This document shows, piece after piece, positions 1 to 8,276 of a stretch of DNA of 64,000 bases. Below the pieces are notes generated by a model. That model did no database searches. It had not been told where the DNA came from and saw only the letters and a program-made list of their open reading frames with translations. The DNA is taken from assembly GCA_963777625.1 (NCBI GenBank), contig CAVZRO010000019.1:149812-213811 (forward strand), given 5' to 3'. The position numbers and the translations under genes are program-made. Origin of the DNA: DATDIC01 sp963777625 (GTDB lineage Bacteria > Pseudomonadota > Alphaproteobacteria > Acetobacterales > Acetobacteraceae). Positions within the stretch are counted from its first letter, which is position 1, and each line of letters starts with the position of its first letter.

Positions 1-523
1 TCAACTGCGCGTAGCCGGAGTCCTTGCCCACAAGCTGCGCATATGTTCCAGCCGAACGCGCGATCTTGCCGCCGGCCCCGGCCTTCATTTCGATATTGTG
101 GATAATGGTGCCGACCGGAATGGATGCCAGCGGCATGGCATTGCCGGGCTTGATGTCGGCACGCTGGCCGGCCACCACGGTATCCCCGCTACGCAGCCGC
201 TGCGGCGCGATGATGTAGGACAACTCGCCGTCGCGATACTTCAACAGCGCGATGAAGGCAGTGCGATTCGGGTCGTACTCCAGCCGCTCCACCGTGGCGG
301 GCACGTCGAACTTGCGGCGCTTGAAATCGACATAGCGGTACGACTGCTTGTGCCCGCCGCCGCGGAAGCGCGACGTGATGCGCCCATGGTTGTTACGCCC
401 GCCGGTGCCGATCTTGCCCTCGGTCAGCGCCTTGACCGGCTTGCCCTTCCACAGCTCGGAGCGGGCAATCAGCACGGTGCCACGCAAACTGGGCGTGACC
501 GGATTGTATGATTTCAGAGGCAT
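1..523 (-). CDS. rplB: 50S ribosomal protein L2, 3'-truncated by window edge
   Basis: L2 binds 23S rRNA near the peptidyl-transferase centre and is needed for subunit association. The reading frame starts with ATG at 521-523 (MPLKSYNPVTPSLRG) and runs off the left edge after about 174 of the usual 275 or so residues, so the C-terminal part is outside the window. RITSRFRGGGHKQSYR and the SH3-like stretch around LEYDPNRTAFIALL are typical of the family. It lies 10 bases after rplW in the order rplC-rplD-rplW-rplB of the S10 operon, so co-transcription is expected. The identity is secure. Confidence 0.97.
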   Translation of the reverse strand, partial: MPLKSYNPVTPSLRGTVLIARSELWKGKPVKALTEGKIGTGGRNNHGRITSRFRGGGHKQSYRYVDFKRRKFDVPATVERLEYDPNRTAFIALLKYRDGELSYIIAPQRLRSGDTVVAGQRADIKPGNAMPLASIPVGTIIHNIEMKAGAGGKIARSAGTYAQLVGKDSGYAQL

Positions 524-533
524 CGGTCAGCTC

Positions 534-863
534 TCACGTCAAACCGGAGGTGAAGTCGATCTGCTGGCCGGCAGCGAGCTTTACGAACGCCTTCTTCATG
601 TCCGAGCGCTGCCCCGGCCGTCCCTTGAAGCGCTTGGTCTTGCCCTTCTGCACCAATGTGTTCACCGCCAGCACCTGCACGCCGAACAGACCTTCGACAG
701 CGGCCTTGATCTCGGGCTTGGTCGCATCCAGCGATACACGGAACACATATTGCCCCTGCTCCGACAGGAGCGTGGCTTTCTCGGTGATCACCGGGTTGCG
801 GATGATCTGGTACATGGCTTCGCGCGACAGGTTTGGTCGGCGCTTGGACTGTGTCTCGCTCAC
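534..863 (-). CDS. rplW: 50S ribosomal protein L23
   Basis: L23 sits at the polypeptide exit tunnel and docks trigger factor and SRP. The protein has 109 residues. The family core runs from MYQIIRNPVITEKAT to the basic loop KGKTKRFKGRPGQRSD that contacts 23S rRNA. The start is GTG at 861-863, overlapping the rplD stop by four bases (GTGA), which implies translational coupling. The N-terminus is about 15 residues longer than in compact homologues, so an internal ATG start (MYQII...) is possible. Confidence 0.96.
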   Translation of the reverse strand: MSETQSKRRPNLSREAMYQIIRNPVITEKATLLSEQGQYVFRVSLDATKPEIKAAVEGLFGVQVLAVNTLVQKGKTKRFKGRPGQRSDMKKAFVKLAAGQQIDFTSGLT

Positions 864-1534
864 GCCGCCGCTCCTTCGTTTTCTGACGCGGCGGCCGGTT
901 CGGCGGTCGCTCCAGTGCCGAGCCGCTGCTTCAGCCCTTCCACGCCGGCGCTGGTAATGACCAGCATGTCGTGGCGCAGGATATCGTACACGTTGGCGCC
1001 AATCGTCGGCAGCACGTCGATACCGGGGATGTTGCGGCTGACCCGCAGGAAGCCATCATCAACCGCATGGTCCACGATCAGCACCGACACCCAGCCAAGT
1101 GCTTTCAACTTGCCCGCGAGTTCTTTCGTCTTCGTCAGTCCCTCGCCGCCTGCCGCTTCCAGCACGACCAGCTTGCCATCAATCTGCTTCTGCGACAGCG
1201 CCGAGATCAGGCCCAGCCGACGCACCTTCTTGTTCAGGCTGTACTCGTGGCTGCGCACGACAGGGCCGTGCACCACGCCGCCAGTGCGAAACTGCGGTGC
1301 GCGCAGGCTACCCTGTCGCGCATTGCCAGTACCCTTCTGGCGGTACGGCTTTCTCGTGGTGCCCTGGACCTCGCCCATGCCTTTCGTCTTGTGCGTGCCG
1401 GCGCGCCGTTTCGCGAGTTGCCAGTGAATCACCCGCGCCATGATGTCCGCGCGCGGAGTGCTGGCGAAAATCTCATCCGGCAACTCGGCCGTGCCGGCCT
1501 CGGCATTGTCCAGCGTCCTGATCGCGACTTGCAT
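860..1534 (-). CDS. rplD: 50S ribosomal protein L4
   Basis: L4 lines the exit tunnel; in enterobacteria it also autoregulates the S10 operon. The protein has 224 residues, normal for alphaproteobacteria. The tunnel loop motif KTKGMGEVQGTTRKPYRQKG and the following GNARQGSLRAPQFRTGG are clear. The ATG start lies 11 bases after the rplC stop, and the stop overlaps the rplW start. The C-terminus ends in an Ala/Glu-rich tail. No L4-binding leader of the E. coli kind was identified upstream of rpsJ. Confidence 0.97.
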   Translation of the reverse strand: MQVAIRTLDNAEAGTAELPDEIFASTPRADIMARVIHWQLAKRRAGTHKTKGMGEVQGTTRKPYRQKGTGNARQGSLRAPQFRTGGVVHGPVVRSHEYSLNKKVRRLGLISALSQKQIDGKLVVLEAAGGEGLTKTKELAGKLKALGWVSVLIVDHAVDDGFLRVSRNIPGIDVLPTIGANVYDILRHDMLVITSAGVEGLKQRLGTGATAEPAAASENEGAAA

Positions 1535-1545
1535 TGTCGTGTCCC

Positions 1546-2244
1546 TCAGCCGGCTGTTGGTTCTTGCAATTCGTGCAGCAACGCCGCCGGATAGGGCGCG
1601 TCGGCAGGGCGGGGGCGCTTCACCGCATCACGCACCAGCACGAAGCCGTTCTTCGCACCGGGCACCGCCCCCTTCACCATCAGCAGCCCACGCTCAGCGT
1701 CGACCGCGGCAATTTCGAGGTTCAGCGTGGTGATCCGTTCCTGCCCCAGATGGCCGGCCATCTTCTTGTTCTTGAAAACCTTGCCAGGATCCTGGCGGTT
1801 ACCGGTAGAACCGTGGCTGCGATGGCTGATCGACACACCGTGGCTGGCTTCCAGGCCGCTAAAATTCCACCGCTTCATCGAGCCGGCGAAGCCCTTGCCC
1901 TTGCTGGTGCCACAGACATCGACACGCTGGCCGGCGACGAAATGCGCGGCAGAGAGGGTTGCGCCAGGCTCCAGGAGCGCGTCCGCGTCCACGCGAAACT
2001 CGGCCAGCTTGGCCTTGGGTTCCACTTTGCTTTTGGCGAAATGACCGCGGTTGGGCTTGGTCACGTTCTTCACCTTCGCCTTGCCCCAGCCAAGCTGAAC
2101 GGCGGTGTAGCCGTCGGTCTCCGCCGTGCGTGCGGCGACCACCTGCAAATTATCCACGTGCAGCACGGTCACCGGCACGTGCGTACCGTCACCCCGGAAC
2201 AGCCGCGTCATCCCGAGTTTTTTTGCCAGCAATCCGGTACGCAT
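1546..2244 (-). CDS. rplC: 50S ribosomal protein L3
   Basis: L3 is an early-assembling protein whose long finger reaches the peptidyl-transferase centre. I place the start at 2244 (MRTGLLAKKLGMTRLF) because this matches the family N-terminus and has AAGGGA as ribosome-binding site. An in-frame upstream ATG at 2265 would add seven residues and lacks such a site. The protein then has 232 residues. The signature GTSKGKGFAGSMKRWNF and the SHGSTGNRQDPGKVFK region with the methylatable Gln are present. The gap to rpsJ holds a palindromic repeat (see 2265-2315). Confidence 0.96.
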   Translation of the reverse strand: MRTGLLAKKLGMTRLFRGDGTHVPVTVLHVDNLQVVAARTAETDGYTAVQLGWGKAKVKNVTKPNRGHFAKSKVEPKAKLAEFRVDADALLEPGATLSAAHFVAGQRVDVCGTSKGKGFAGSMKRWNFSGLEASHGVSISHRSHGSTGNRQDPGKVFKNKKMAGHLGQERITTLNLEIAAVDAERGLLMVKGAVPGAKNGFVLVRDAVKRPRPADAPYPAALLHELQEPTAG

Positions 2245-2264
2245 CACAGCAATCCCTTGATGCA

Positions 2265-2315
2265 CCTCTCCCGCTTGCGGGAGAGGTCGGATCGCGCAGC
2301 GATCCGGGTGAGGGT
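2265..2315. repeat. Double-palindrome intergenic repeat between rpsJ and rplC
   Basis: Two consecutive inverted repeats fill the 93-base rplC-rpsJ gap. The first has 10-bp arms (CCTCTCCCGC / GCGGGAGAGG) around TT at 2265-2286. The second has 8-bp arms (CGGATCGC / GCGATCCG) around GCA at 2288-2306, followed by GGTGAGGG. I recall near-identical elements scattered between genes in many alphaproteobacteria, which would make it a REP-like unit, but I could not check copy number. It lies inside a ribosomal operon and will be transcribed as two strong hairpins. Confidence 0.75.
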
Positions 2316-2337
2316 AGTGCGAGCCATCACGATCACC

Positions 2338-2646
2338 TCAGATCTTGATCTCGACATCGACGCCAGCCGCCAGATCGAGCTTCATCAGCGCATCGACCGT
2401 TTGCGGCGTCGGTTCCACGATGTCCAGCAGCCGCCGATGGGTGCGGATTTCAAACTGCTCGCGGCTTTTCTTATCCACGTGCGGGGAGCGATTGACGGTA
2501 AACCGCTCGATATGCGTCGGCAGCGGAATGGGACCGCGGACGCGCGCACCCGTGCGCTTGGCGGTATTCACGATCTCCTTTGTGCTGTTATCCAGCACGC
2601 GGTGATCGTACGCCTTCAGGCGTATGCGGATATTCTGGTTGTCCAT
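2338..2646 (-). CDS. rpsJ: 30S ribosomal protein S10 / NusE
   Basis: S10 is a 30S head protein; as NusE it also joins NusB in antitermination complexes. The protein has 102 residues, the normal length. The sequence starts MDNQNIRIRLKAYDHRVLD and includes the conserved GPIPLPTHIERFTVNRSPH loop and the SREQFEIRTHRRLLDI segment. The ATG is at 2644-2646. It is the first gene of the S10-type block here, downstream of tuf with a hairpin in between. Confidence 0.98.
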   Translation of the reverse strand: MDNQNIRIRLKAYDHRVLDNSTKEIVNTAKRTGARVRGPIPLPTHIERFTVNRSPHVDKKSREQFEIRTHRRLLDIVEPTPQTVDALMKLDLAAGVDVEIKI

Positions 2647-2677
2647 CGGTCCCCGGTTCCGTTCGGCGAAAACGATG

Positions 2678-2705
2678 CCGGCGCCCTGGCTACCCAGAGC
2701 GCCGG
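2678..2705 (-). terminator. Hairpin between tuf and rpsJ (attenuator/terminator candidate)
   Basis: An inverted repeat with about 12-bp arms (2678-2689 and 2694-2705) and a four-base loop. In the minus-strand transcript it forms a GC-rich stem with one G-U pair, followed after a few bases by TCGTTTT. The weak T-tract suggests partial termination or RNA processing between the str-type and S10-type halves. No promoter was recognised between it and rpsJ, so read-through seems needed. Confidence 0.5.
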
Positions 2706-2720
2706 CTCTCGTTGCAGCCC

Positions 2721-3911
2721 CTAAGCCGTGATCTTGGCGACGACACCGGCGCCAACCGTTCGACCGCCTTCGCGAATAGCGAAACGCAGCCCTTCATCCA
2801 TCGCGATCGGCGCAATCAGCTCCACCGCCATCGATACATTGTCACCCGGCATCACCATTTCCGTGCCTTCCGGCAGATTGACCACGCCGGTCACGTCGGT
2901 GGTACGGAAATAGAATTGCGGCCGGTAATTGGTGAAGAACGGCGTATGCCGGCCGCCTTCTTCCTTGGTCAGGATATATGCTTCCGCCTGGAACTTCGTG
3001 TGCGGGGTGATCGAACCGGGTTTCGCCAGCACCTGGCCACGCTCGACCTCCTCGCGCTTCGTGCCGCGCAGCAGCGCGCCGATATTGTCGCCGGCCTCGC
3101 CGCGGTCGAGCAGCTTGCGGAACATCTCCACGCCGGTGACCACGGTCTTGGTGGTCGGGCGGATGCCGACGATCTCGACTTCATCGCCCACCGTGACGAC
3201 GCCGCGCTCGATACGGCCGGTCACGACAGTGCCGCGGCCGGAGATGGAGAACACGTCCTCGATCGGCATCAGGAACGGACGATCCGTCGCGCGCGTCGGC
3301 TGCGGGATGTAGCTATCGACGGCGTCCATCAGCTCCTTGATGGATTTCTCGCCGAGCTCCGGCTCCCGATCTTCCAGGGCGCACAGCGCGGAGCCCTTGA
3401 CGACGGGGATATCATCACCCGGGAACTGGTAGGAGGAGAGCAGCTCGCGCACCTCCAGCTCGACCAGTTCCAGCAGCTCGGGGTCATCGACCATATCGAC
3501 CTTGTTCAGGTACACCACCAGTGCCGGCACACCGACCTGCCGGGCGAGCAGGATGTGCTCACGGGTCTGCGGCATCGGGCCGTCGGCGGCCGAGACCACC
3601 AGGATGGCGCCGTCCATCTGCGCGGCGCCGGTGATCATGTTCTTCACGTAGTCGGCGTGGCCGGGGCAATCGACATGGGCGTAATGCCGCTTGGCGGTCT
3701 CATACTCCACATGCGCGGTGGCGATCGTGATGCCGCGCGCCTTCTCCTCCGGCGCCTTGTCGATCTGATCATAGGCGGTGAAGGTGGCGCCGCCGGTCTT
3801 GGCCAGAACCTTGGTGATGGCAGCGGTCAGCGTGGTCTTGCCGTGGTCCACGTGGCCGATCGTGCCAACGTTGCAATGCGGCTTGGTGCGGGCGAATTTG
3901 GCCTTTGCCAT
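2721..3911 (-). CDS. tuf: Translation elongation factor Tu
   Basis: EF-Tu is the GTPase that delivers aminoacyl-tRNA to the ribosomal A site. The protein has 396 residues, full length. G1 is GHVDHGKT; switch II is DCPGHADY; the guanine-specificity motif is NKVD (YLNKVDMVDD), followed by SALCALEDREPE. Domains 2 and 3 follow, with GRGTVVTGRIERG and PQFYFRTTDVTG. It follows rpsG by 45 bases, where fusA would normally intervene. Whether a second tuf copy exists elsewhere cannot be seen. Confidence 0.99.
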   Translation of the reverse strand: MAKAKFARTKPHCNVGTIGHVDHGKTTLTAAITKVLAKTGGATFTAYDQIDKAPEEKARGITIATAHVEYETAKRHYAHVDCPGHADYVKNMITGAAQMDGAILVVSAADGPMPQTREHILLARQVGVPALVVYLNKVDMVDDPELLELVELEVRELLSSYQFPGDDIPVVKGSALCALEDREPELGEKSIKELMDAVDSYIPQPTRATDRPFLMPIEDVFSISGRGTVVTGRIERGVVTVGDEVEIVGIRPTTKTVVTGVEMFRKLLDRGEAGDNIGALLRGTKREEVERGQVLAKPGSITPHTKFQAEAYILTKEEGGRHTPFFTNYRPQFYFRTTDVTGVVNLPEGTEMVMPGDNVSMAVELIAPIAMDEGLRFAIREGGRTVGAGVVAKITA

Positions 3912-3956
3912 CGTCTTGTCTCCGTGGACCCGTGGTCCGTCCAGTGGTCTCTAATG

Positions 3957-4433
3957 CTACCAGCGGTAGTGGCTGAAGGCCTTGTTGGCCTCTGCCATCC
4001 GATGGGTGTCTTCACGTTTCTTTACCGCCGACCCGCGGTTGTTCACCGCATCCAGCAGCTCGTTCGACAGCCGGTCTTCCATCGTGTGTTCGCCGCGCTT
4101 GCGCGATGCATCGATGATCCAGCGGATCGCCAGGGCCTGGCGCCGCTCGGTGCGCACCTCGACCGGCACCTGGTATGTGGCGCCGCCGACCCGCCGTGAA
4201 CGGACTTCGACGGCCGGCTTAACATTGTCCAGCGCCTCGTGGAACATGCGCACCGGATCGGCCTGCTGGCCGCCGCGGCGGCGCAGCACGTCCAATGCCG
4301 AATAGACGATGCCCTCGGCGACTGACTTCTTGCCGTCGTACATCAGCGCATTCATGAACCGGGTGATGACGACATCGCCGAACTTGGCGTCCGGCAGGAT
4401 CTCACGTTTAACGGCGCGGCGGCGGCGGGACAT
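3957..4433 (-). CDS. rpsG: 30S ribosomal protein S7
   Basis: S7 nucleates assembly of the 30S head and contacts tRNA in the E site. The protein has 158 residues. It starts MSRRRRAVKREILPDAKFGD and includes the RVGGATYQVPVEVRTERR beta-hairpin and the C-terminal helix NKAFSHYRW. The start ATG at 4431-4433 lies 12 bases after the rpsL stop. It belongs to the str operon rpsL-rpsG-tuf; fusA is missing at the expected position downstream. Confidence 0.98.
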   Translation of the reverse strand: MSRRRRAVKREILPDAKFGDVVITRFMNALMYDGKKSVAEGIVYSALDVLRRRGGQQADPVRMFHEALDNVKPAVEVRSRRVGGATYQVPVEVRTERRQALAIRWIIDASRKRGEHTMEDRLSNELLDAVNNRGSAVKKREDTHRMAEANKAFSHYRW

Positions 4434-4445
4434 CTGCGCGTTCCC

Positions 4446-4817
4446 CTATTTCGGCCGCTTGGCGCCGTACAGCGAGCGGCGCTGGCGGCGCTTGGCGATG
4501 CCCTGAGTGTCCAGGACGCCGCGTATAATATGGTACCGCACACCGGGCAGGTCCTTGACGCGCCCGCCACGGATCAGGACCACCGAGTGCTCCTGCAGAT
4601 TATGACCTTCCCCGGGGATGTAGCTCACCACCTCGTACCCGTTGGTCAGGCGCACCTTTGCCACCTTCCGCAGGGCCGAGTTCGGCTTCTTCGGTGTGGT
4701 GGTATAAACGCGCGTGCAAACCCCACGCTTCTGCGGGCAACCGGCCAACGCCGGAACCGTGTTCCGGGTCTTTTGCGGCTCCCGCCCCTTGGCGATGAGC
4801 TGATTGATGGTGGGCAT
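4446..4817 (-). CDS. rpsL: 30S ribosomal protein S12
   Basis: S12 is the decoding-centre protein that monitors codon-anticodon pairing and is the classical streptomycin-resistance site. I choose the ATG at 4815-4817 (MPTINQLIAKGREPQKTRNT), giving 123 residues, the family norm; an open frame extends upstream but has no S12 similarity. TPKKPNSALRKVAKVRL and YIPGEGHNLQEHS are present, with lysines at the positions usually mutated in resistant strains, so the protein looks wild-type there. Confidence 0.98.
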   Translation of the reverse strand: MPTINQLIAKGREPQKTRNTVPALAGCPQKRGVCTRVYTTTPKKPNSALRKVAKVRLTNGYEVVSYIPGEGHNLQEHSVVLIRGGRVKDLPGVRYHIIRGVLDTQGIAKRRQRRSLYGAKRPK

Positions 4818-5030
4818 GGACCCTCTGTGTTTCGTCGTACCTGTCTCGGACCGTTGGCCACCTGATCGAACGTCGTCCACGGGCGAAACCCGCGCGCGTG
4901 GCACTCCCACGTTTGCGGGTTCAGGACTTGCCAGTGGCCTGGGCTTCCGGTCTTCCGCCGGGAGCGGCGCCACAGGCGCGCGTGCCTGCGAAACGACGGC
5001 GACCGGCTAACCGGGTCACCGAGGGCGCGG

Positions 5031-5059
5031 AACCTAGTGGCGGGGTCGGGGGGTGTCAA
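5031..5059 (-). promoter_or_regulatory. Sigma-70 promoter for the str operon
   Basis: On the minus strand a TTGACA -35 box (5054-5059) and a TAGGTT -10 box (5031-5036) are separated by exactly 17 bases. The predicted start near 5024 gives an untranslated leader of about 200 bases before rpsL. The stretch 4818-5124 holds no gene that I can support; besides this promoter it is the leader itself. Confidence 0.7.
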
Positions 5060-5124
5060 GCGGGTGGTGCCGCCGGGGCCGCAAAGCGGCCCAGCCTGAC
5101 GCGCGCGGCCGAAATGCCGGCTGG

Positions 5125-6277
5125 TCAGCCACCCACCAGGTTCGCTTCGATATAGTCGAAATTGATGTCGTCGCCGAGACCCGGCCGTTGCGACAAACGC
5201 ACGAACCCATCGCCGTCCATCGGATCCGGGCGGGCGTTCAGATATTGCGGCACCTCATCGTAATCCAGGAACGGGTGCAGCAGACCGCGTTCGTACCACC
5301 GGCCGTTCTTCTGCACGGCACACAGGGTCAGGTTGCCGGCGCCACTGCCATGTATCTCGCAATCCATGCCGAAGGCTTCAGCCAGGTGGATAATCTTCAG
5401 GCTCGGCCCGATACCGCCGACATCGTGCACGCCGGTGCGGCTGATATCGCACGCTCCCGCCTTGATCCATTCGGCGCGGGTGTGGAATTTGCCATCCATG
5501 CTCTCCGGCCCGATCACCGGCATATCGAGATTGGCGGCGAGCCAGGCGTACGAACTCATCGACGCCTCGTTCATCGGTTCCTCGTACCAGGCGTAGTTCA
5601 GCTTCTGCAGTTCACGGCCCAGCCATAGCGCATCGCTGCGGGAATAGCCGTGATACGCGTCCAGCATCAGAGGCACATCGGGACCGACTGCCTCGCGCAC
5701 CGCGGCGCAGGCTTTCACGTCCATTTTCGGATCCGGCGCGAAGGAGACCGGTTTCATCCAGGTGTGCAACTTGATCGCCTGGTAGCCGCGCCGAAGCAGT
5801 GCTTCCGCGAAGCGCGCATAGTCGTCCGCCGTGGCCAGGCCGCCCGCCATCTCATCGCCACACATTGTGCTGCCATAAGCGGGCACTTTGTCGCGATAGG
5901 CGCCAATCAGCCTATAAACCGGCACGCCGAGTTTGCGGCCCGCAAGGTCCCACAGGGCCATCTCCACGACCGCCAGCGTCCGGTCGCTGAGTTGGCCGGT
6001 ACTGCCACGTTGCCAGTGGGCCAACTCCTGCCAGATCCGTTCACGATCGAACGGGTGCTGGCCGAGCAGGACCTTGCGCACGAAGCCATCGATGAGGTGG
6101 GGCCGAACCACCTCCGTCGGGGCAAAGCAGTGACCTTCGCTTCCATCATCCGCGGTAATCGTCAGTAGAGGCTTGCCGCGCCTCATGCGGATCGCCGGGA
6201 TGGCTGTGGCCGTCGCTGTCGCGCACCTGCTTCGAGATGTAGCGGAATATGCGGGTCCTGACATCGATGATTTTCAT
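5125..6277 (-). pseudogene. Enolase-superfamily (mandelate racemase/muconate lactonizing-like) enzyme, single frameshift
   Basis: The restored protein has about 383 residues. The true N-terminus starts at ATG 6277 (MKIIDVRTRIFRYISKQVRD) behind AAAGGA. At about 6167-6172 one extra base shifts the frame; removing it joins HEARQA to LLTITADDGSEG. Superfamily features are the first catalytic-base region KLH (IKLHTW), and the metal ligands D in LMLDAYHGY, E in WYEEPM and E in GPESMDG, with a His in EIHGSG. KLH in place of KxK argues against a classical MLE/mandelate racemase; an acid-sugar dehydratase or similar is possible. The substrate is unknown. It clusters with an M24 hydrolase, an ABC importer and a flavin enzyme. 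The frameshift may be a sequencing error. Confidence 0.8.
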
Positions 6278-6314
6278 TCTCGCGTCCTTTGGCGGGGCGA
6301 AGAGCTGGGTTGGC

Positions 6315-7472
6315 TCAGCCGATCACCACCAACTCGCGCGGGCGGCGGGACAGCAACTCGGCGCCGGTCTGGGTTATCAACACGTTGTCGATGATGCGGA
6401 CGCCGAGATGCTCGGCATGGATGAACAGGTTTGGCTCAATCGAAACCACCATGCCCGCGCGCAGAGTGTAGCGGTTCCCGCCGAACATATTGACCGGCTC
6501 GCCCCAGGACGGTGGAAAACCGGCGGCCAGGCCATAACCGGTCGTGTGCTGGCGGTAATCGTCCATGCCGGCTTCCACAAACACCCGCTTCGCTGCTTCA
6601 TGGGGGACGGTGGTCGGCACGCCATCGCGCATCGCGGCGAGGCAGGCATCGGACGCCCGACGGACGACATCGTGCAACTCGACCAACCGTCTCGACGGTT
6701 CGCCATGGCTCCAGACCCGACCGATCGTGGAGGTATAGCGGCGAACCGCCGCCGCAACCTCCACATGCCCCGGGTCACCGCGTTGCAACCGGCGGGTGGT
6801 CGGTGCGCCGAGCACGGTGCCGCAACGCTCGCCGGTGACGAGGTTCATGGTGCTGGCGGGCAGACCGCTACCGGCGGACAGCAACGTGTCGAATGCGGCG
6901 GCGGCAAGTTCCAGCTCGGTACGGCCTTCCGCGACGCGCCCCAGCAGCGCGTCCAGCGCCTCGCCGGCAATGCGGGCAGAGTCGCGGATATAGGCTTGCT
7001 CGCGCGGCGACTTGACCAGCTTCAGATCGAGCACAAGCGAGCTCGGCTCCGCCACCAGCGCGTCGCCCAGCATGGCTTTGATCCGGCCGTAATGATGCGG
7101 ATGCAGATACCAGGACGGCACTTCCATACCCACGCGCGCGTTGCGCAACCCAAGCCCGCGCACCAGCCGTTCGAACGCGTCCATCGGATCTTCTGGCTCA
7201 CGCCCGTTCCAGCCGCGCACCTCGTCCACCAGCGTGTCGTCTTCCAGTTCGTTGCGGTCGGTCTCGCGGGCGAACATCACCAGCGGCGCGGGCTCGGCGG
7301 ATAGCGGCAGACACTGGAACGAGGTGTAGCCCTTGGTATCGGAGCCGGTCAGCCAGTGCAGCGACACCGGATTGATCACCAGCAGCCAGTCCAGACCGGC
7401 CTCAGCGATTGCGCGGCGCGTGCGCTGCTGGCGGTCGCGGAATTCGGCTTCGGGGAAATCGTGCTTCGACAT
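6315..7472 (-). CDS. M24-family (creatinase/prolidase-like) hydrolase
   Basis: 385 residues with the two-domain layout of the M24 fold: an N-terminal creatinase-type domain (about 1-145; LDWLLVINPVSLHWLTG) and a C-terminal pita-bread domain. At the five metal-ligand positions the expected Asp, Asp and final Glu look replaced (GDPGHVEVAAAVRRYTSTIG; VRIIDNVLIT), while a His (HTTGYGLAAG) and a Glu (VVSIEPNLF) remain. This resembles metal-independent creatinase-like or ectoine-hydrolase-like members more than aminopeptidase P. The ATG start lies five bases after the ABC ATPase stop and 37 bases before the enolase-like gene. The likely role is hydrolysis of a small C-N bonded substrate in the same pathway; this is inference. 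Confidence 0.8.
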   Translation of the reverse strand: MSKHDFPEAEFRDRQQRTRRAIAEAGLDWLLVINPVSLHWLTGSDTKGYTSFQCLPLSAEPAPLVMFARETDRNELEDDTLVDEVRGWNGREPEDPMDAFERLVRGLGLRNARVGMEVPSWYLHPHHYGRIKAMLGDALVAEPSSLVLDLKLVKSPREQAYIRDSARIAGEALDALLGRVAEGRTELELAAAAFDTLLSAGSGLPASTMNLVTGERCGTVLGAPTTRRLQRGDPGHVEVAAAVRRYTSTIGRVWSHGEPSRRLVELHDVVRRASDACLAAMRDGVPTTVPHEAAKRVFVEAGMDDYRQHTTGYGLAAGFPPSWGEPVNMFGGNRYTLRAGMVVSIEPNLFIHAEHLGVRIIDNVLITQTGAELLSRRPRELVVIG

Positions 7473-7476
7473 CGGC

Positions 7477-8271
7477 TTAGAATCCTCGATCGGTTTCGAC
7501 GTGGCGGCGGACCTCGGCTTCGACCTCGGCCCAGACCGCAGCCTTCAGCGTCGCGTAGGCAGGCGAAAGCTGCACGGCAACGGTGCGCGGCGTCGGCAAA
7601 TGGTTCGGCAGCACAGCCTTCACGCGCCCCGGGCGCGCCGACAGAACGATGATGCGATCAGCGAGGATCAGCGCCTCATCGATGCTGTGGGTGATGAAAA
7701 CGATCGTCTTGCCGCTTTGCGCATGGATGCGCAGCAGTTCCTCCTGCATCACCTGCCGGGTCATTGCGTCGAGCGCGGCGAACGGCTCGTCCATCAGCAG
7801 CACCTCGGGATCGGCTGCCAGGATGCGGGCCAAAGTGACGCGCTGCTGCATGCCGCCGGACAGTTCCGCCGGATAGTGATCCTCGAACCCGGTCAGCTTC
7901 ACCAGGTCGATGAACAGGTCAGCGCGACGGCGCCGCTGCTGGCGGGGCATGCGCCGCATTCGCAGCCCGAACTCGACATTGCCGCGCACGGTCTTCCACG
8001 GGAACAGCGCGTAGGACTGGAACACGACGCCGCAACGCGGCTCGATGCCGTGGATCGGCTCGCCGCGCAGTCGCAGTTCGCCGCGATCCGGGGACACGAA
8101 GCCGGCAAACATGTTCAGAATGGTCGATTTACCGCAGCCGGACGCACCCAGCAGGCAGACAAGCTCCCCCTCCGCGACATCCAGCGACAGGTTCTGCACC
8201 GCCATCACAGCGGTGCCACGGCCCGCGGCGAAGGACTTGGTAACATGCCGGGCAGAGAGGATAGGCTGCAT
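7477..8271 (-). CDS. ABC transporter ATP-binding protein (nitrate/sulfonate/taurine type)
   Basis: 264-residue ATPase of the SsuB/TauB/NrtD family. I place the start at ATG 8269-8271 (MQPILSARHVTKSF); the open frame upstream of it is a shadow of the permease gene. Walker A is GASGCGKST, the Q-loop is VVFQSYALFPW, the signature is LSGGMQQR, Walker B is VLLMDEPFAALD, and the H-loop is FITHSIDEA. It lies five bases after the permease stop and together with the permease and the solute-binding protein forms a complete importer. The substrate cannot be read from the ATPase. Confidence 0.92.
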   Translation of the reverse strand: MQPILSARHVTKSFAAGRGTAVMAVQNLSLDVAEGELVCLLGASGCGKSTILNMFAGFVSPDRGELRLRGEPIHGIEPRCGVVFQSYALFPWKTVRGNVEFGLRMRRMPRQQRRRRADLFIDLVKLTGFEDHYPAELSGGMQQRVTLARILAADPEVLLMDEPFAALDAMTRQVMQEELLRIHAQSGKTIVFITHSIDEALILADRIIVLSARPGRVKAVLPNHLPTPRTVAVQLSPAYATLKAAVWAEVEAEVRRHVETDRGF

Positions 8272-8276
8272 GAAAA

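Noticed and set aside
2580..4199. Long plus-strand open frame of over 500 codons opposite tuf and rpsG
   Set aside because: It is the antisense shadow of highly conserved genes in GC-rich DNA; it has no recognisable domains and no ribosome-binding site.
4818..4973. Extended N-terminus for S12
   Set aside because: The segment has no S12 similarity and lies in the leader downstream of the predicted promoter; the family start at 4817 is clear.
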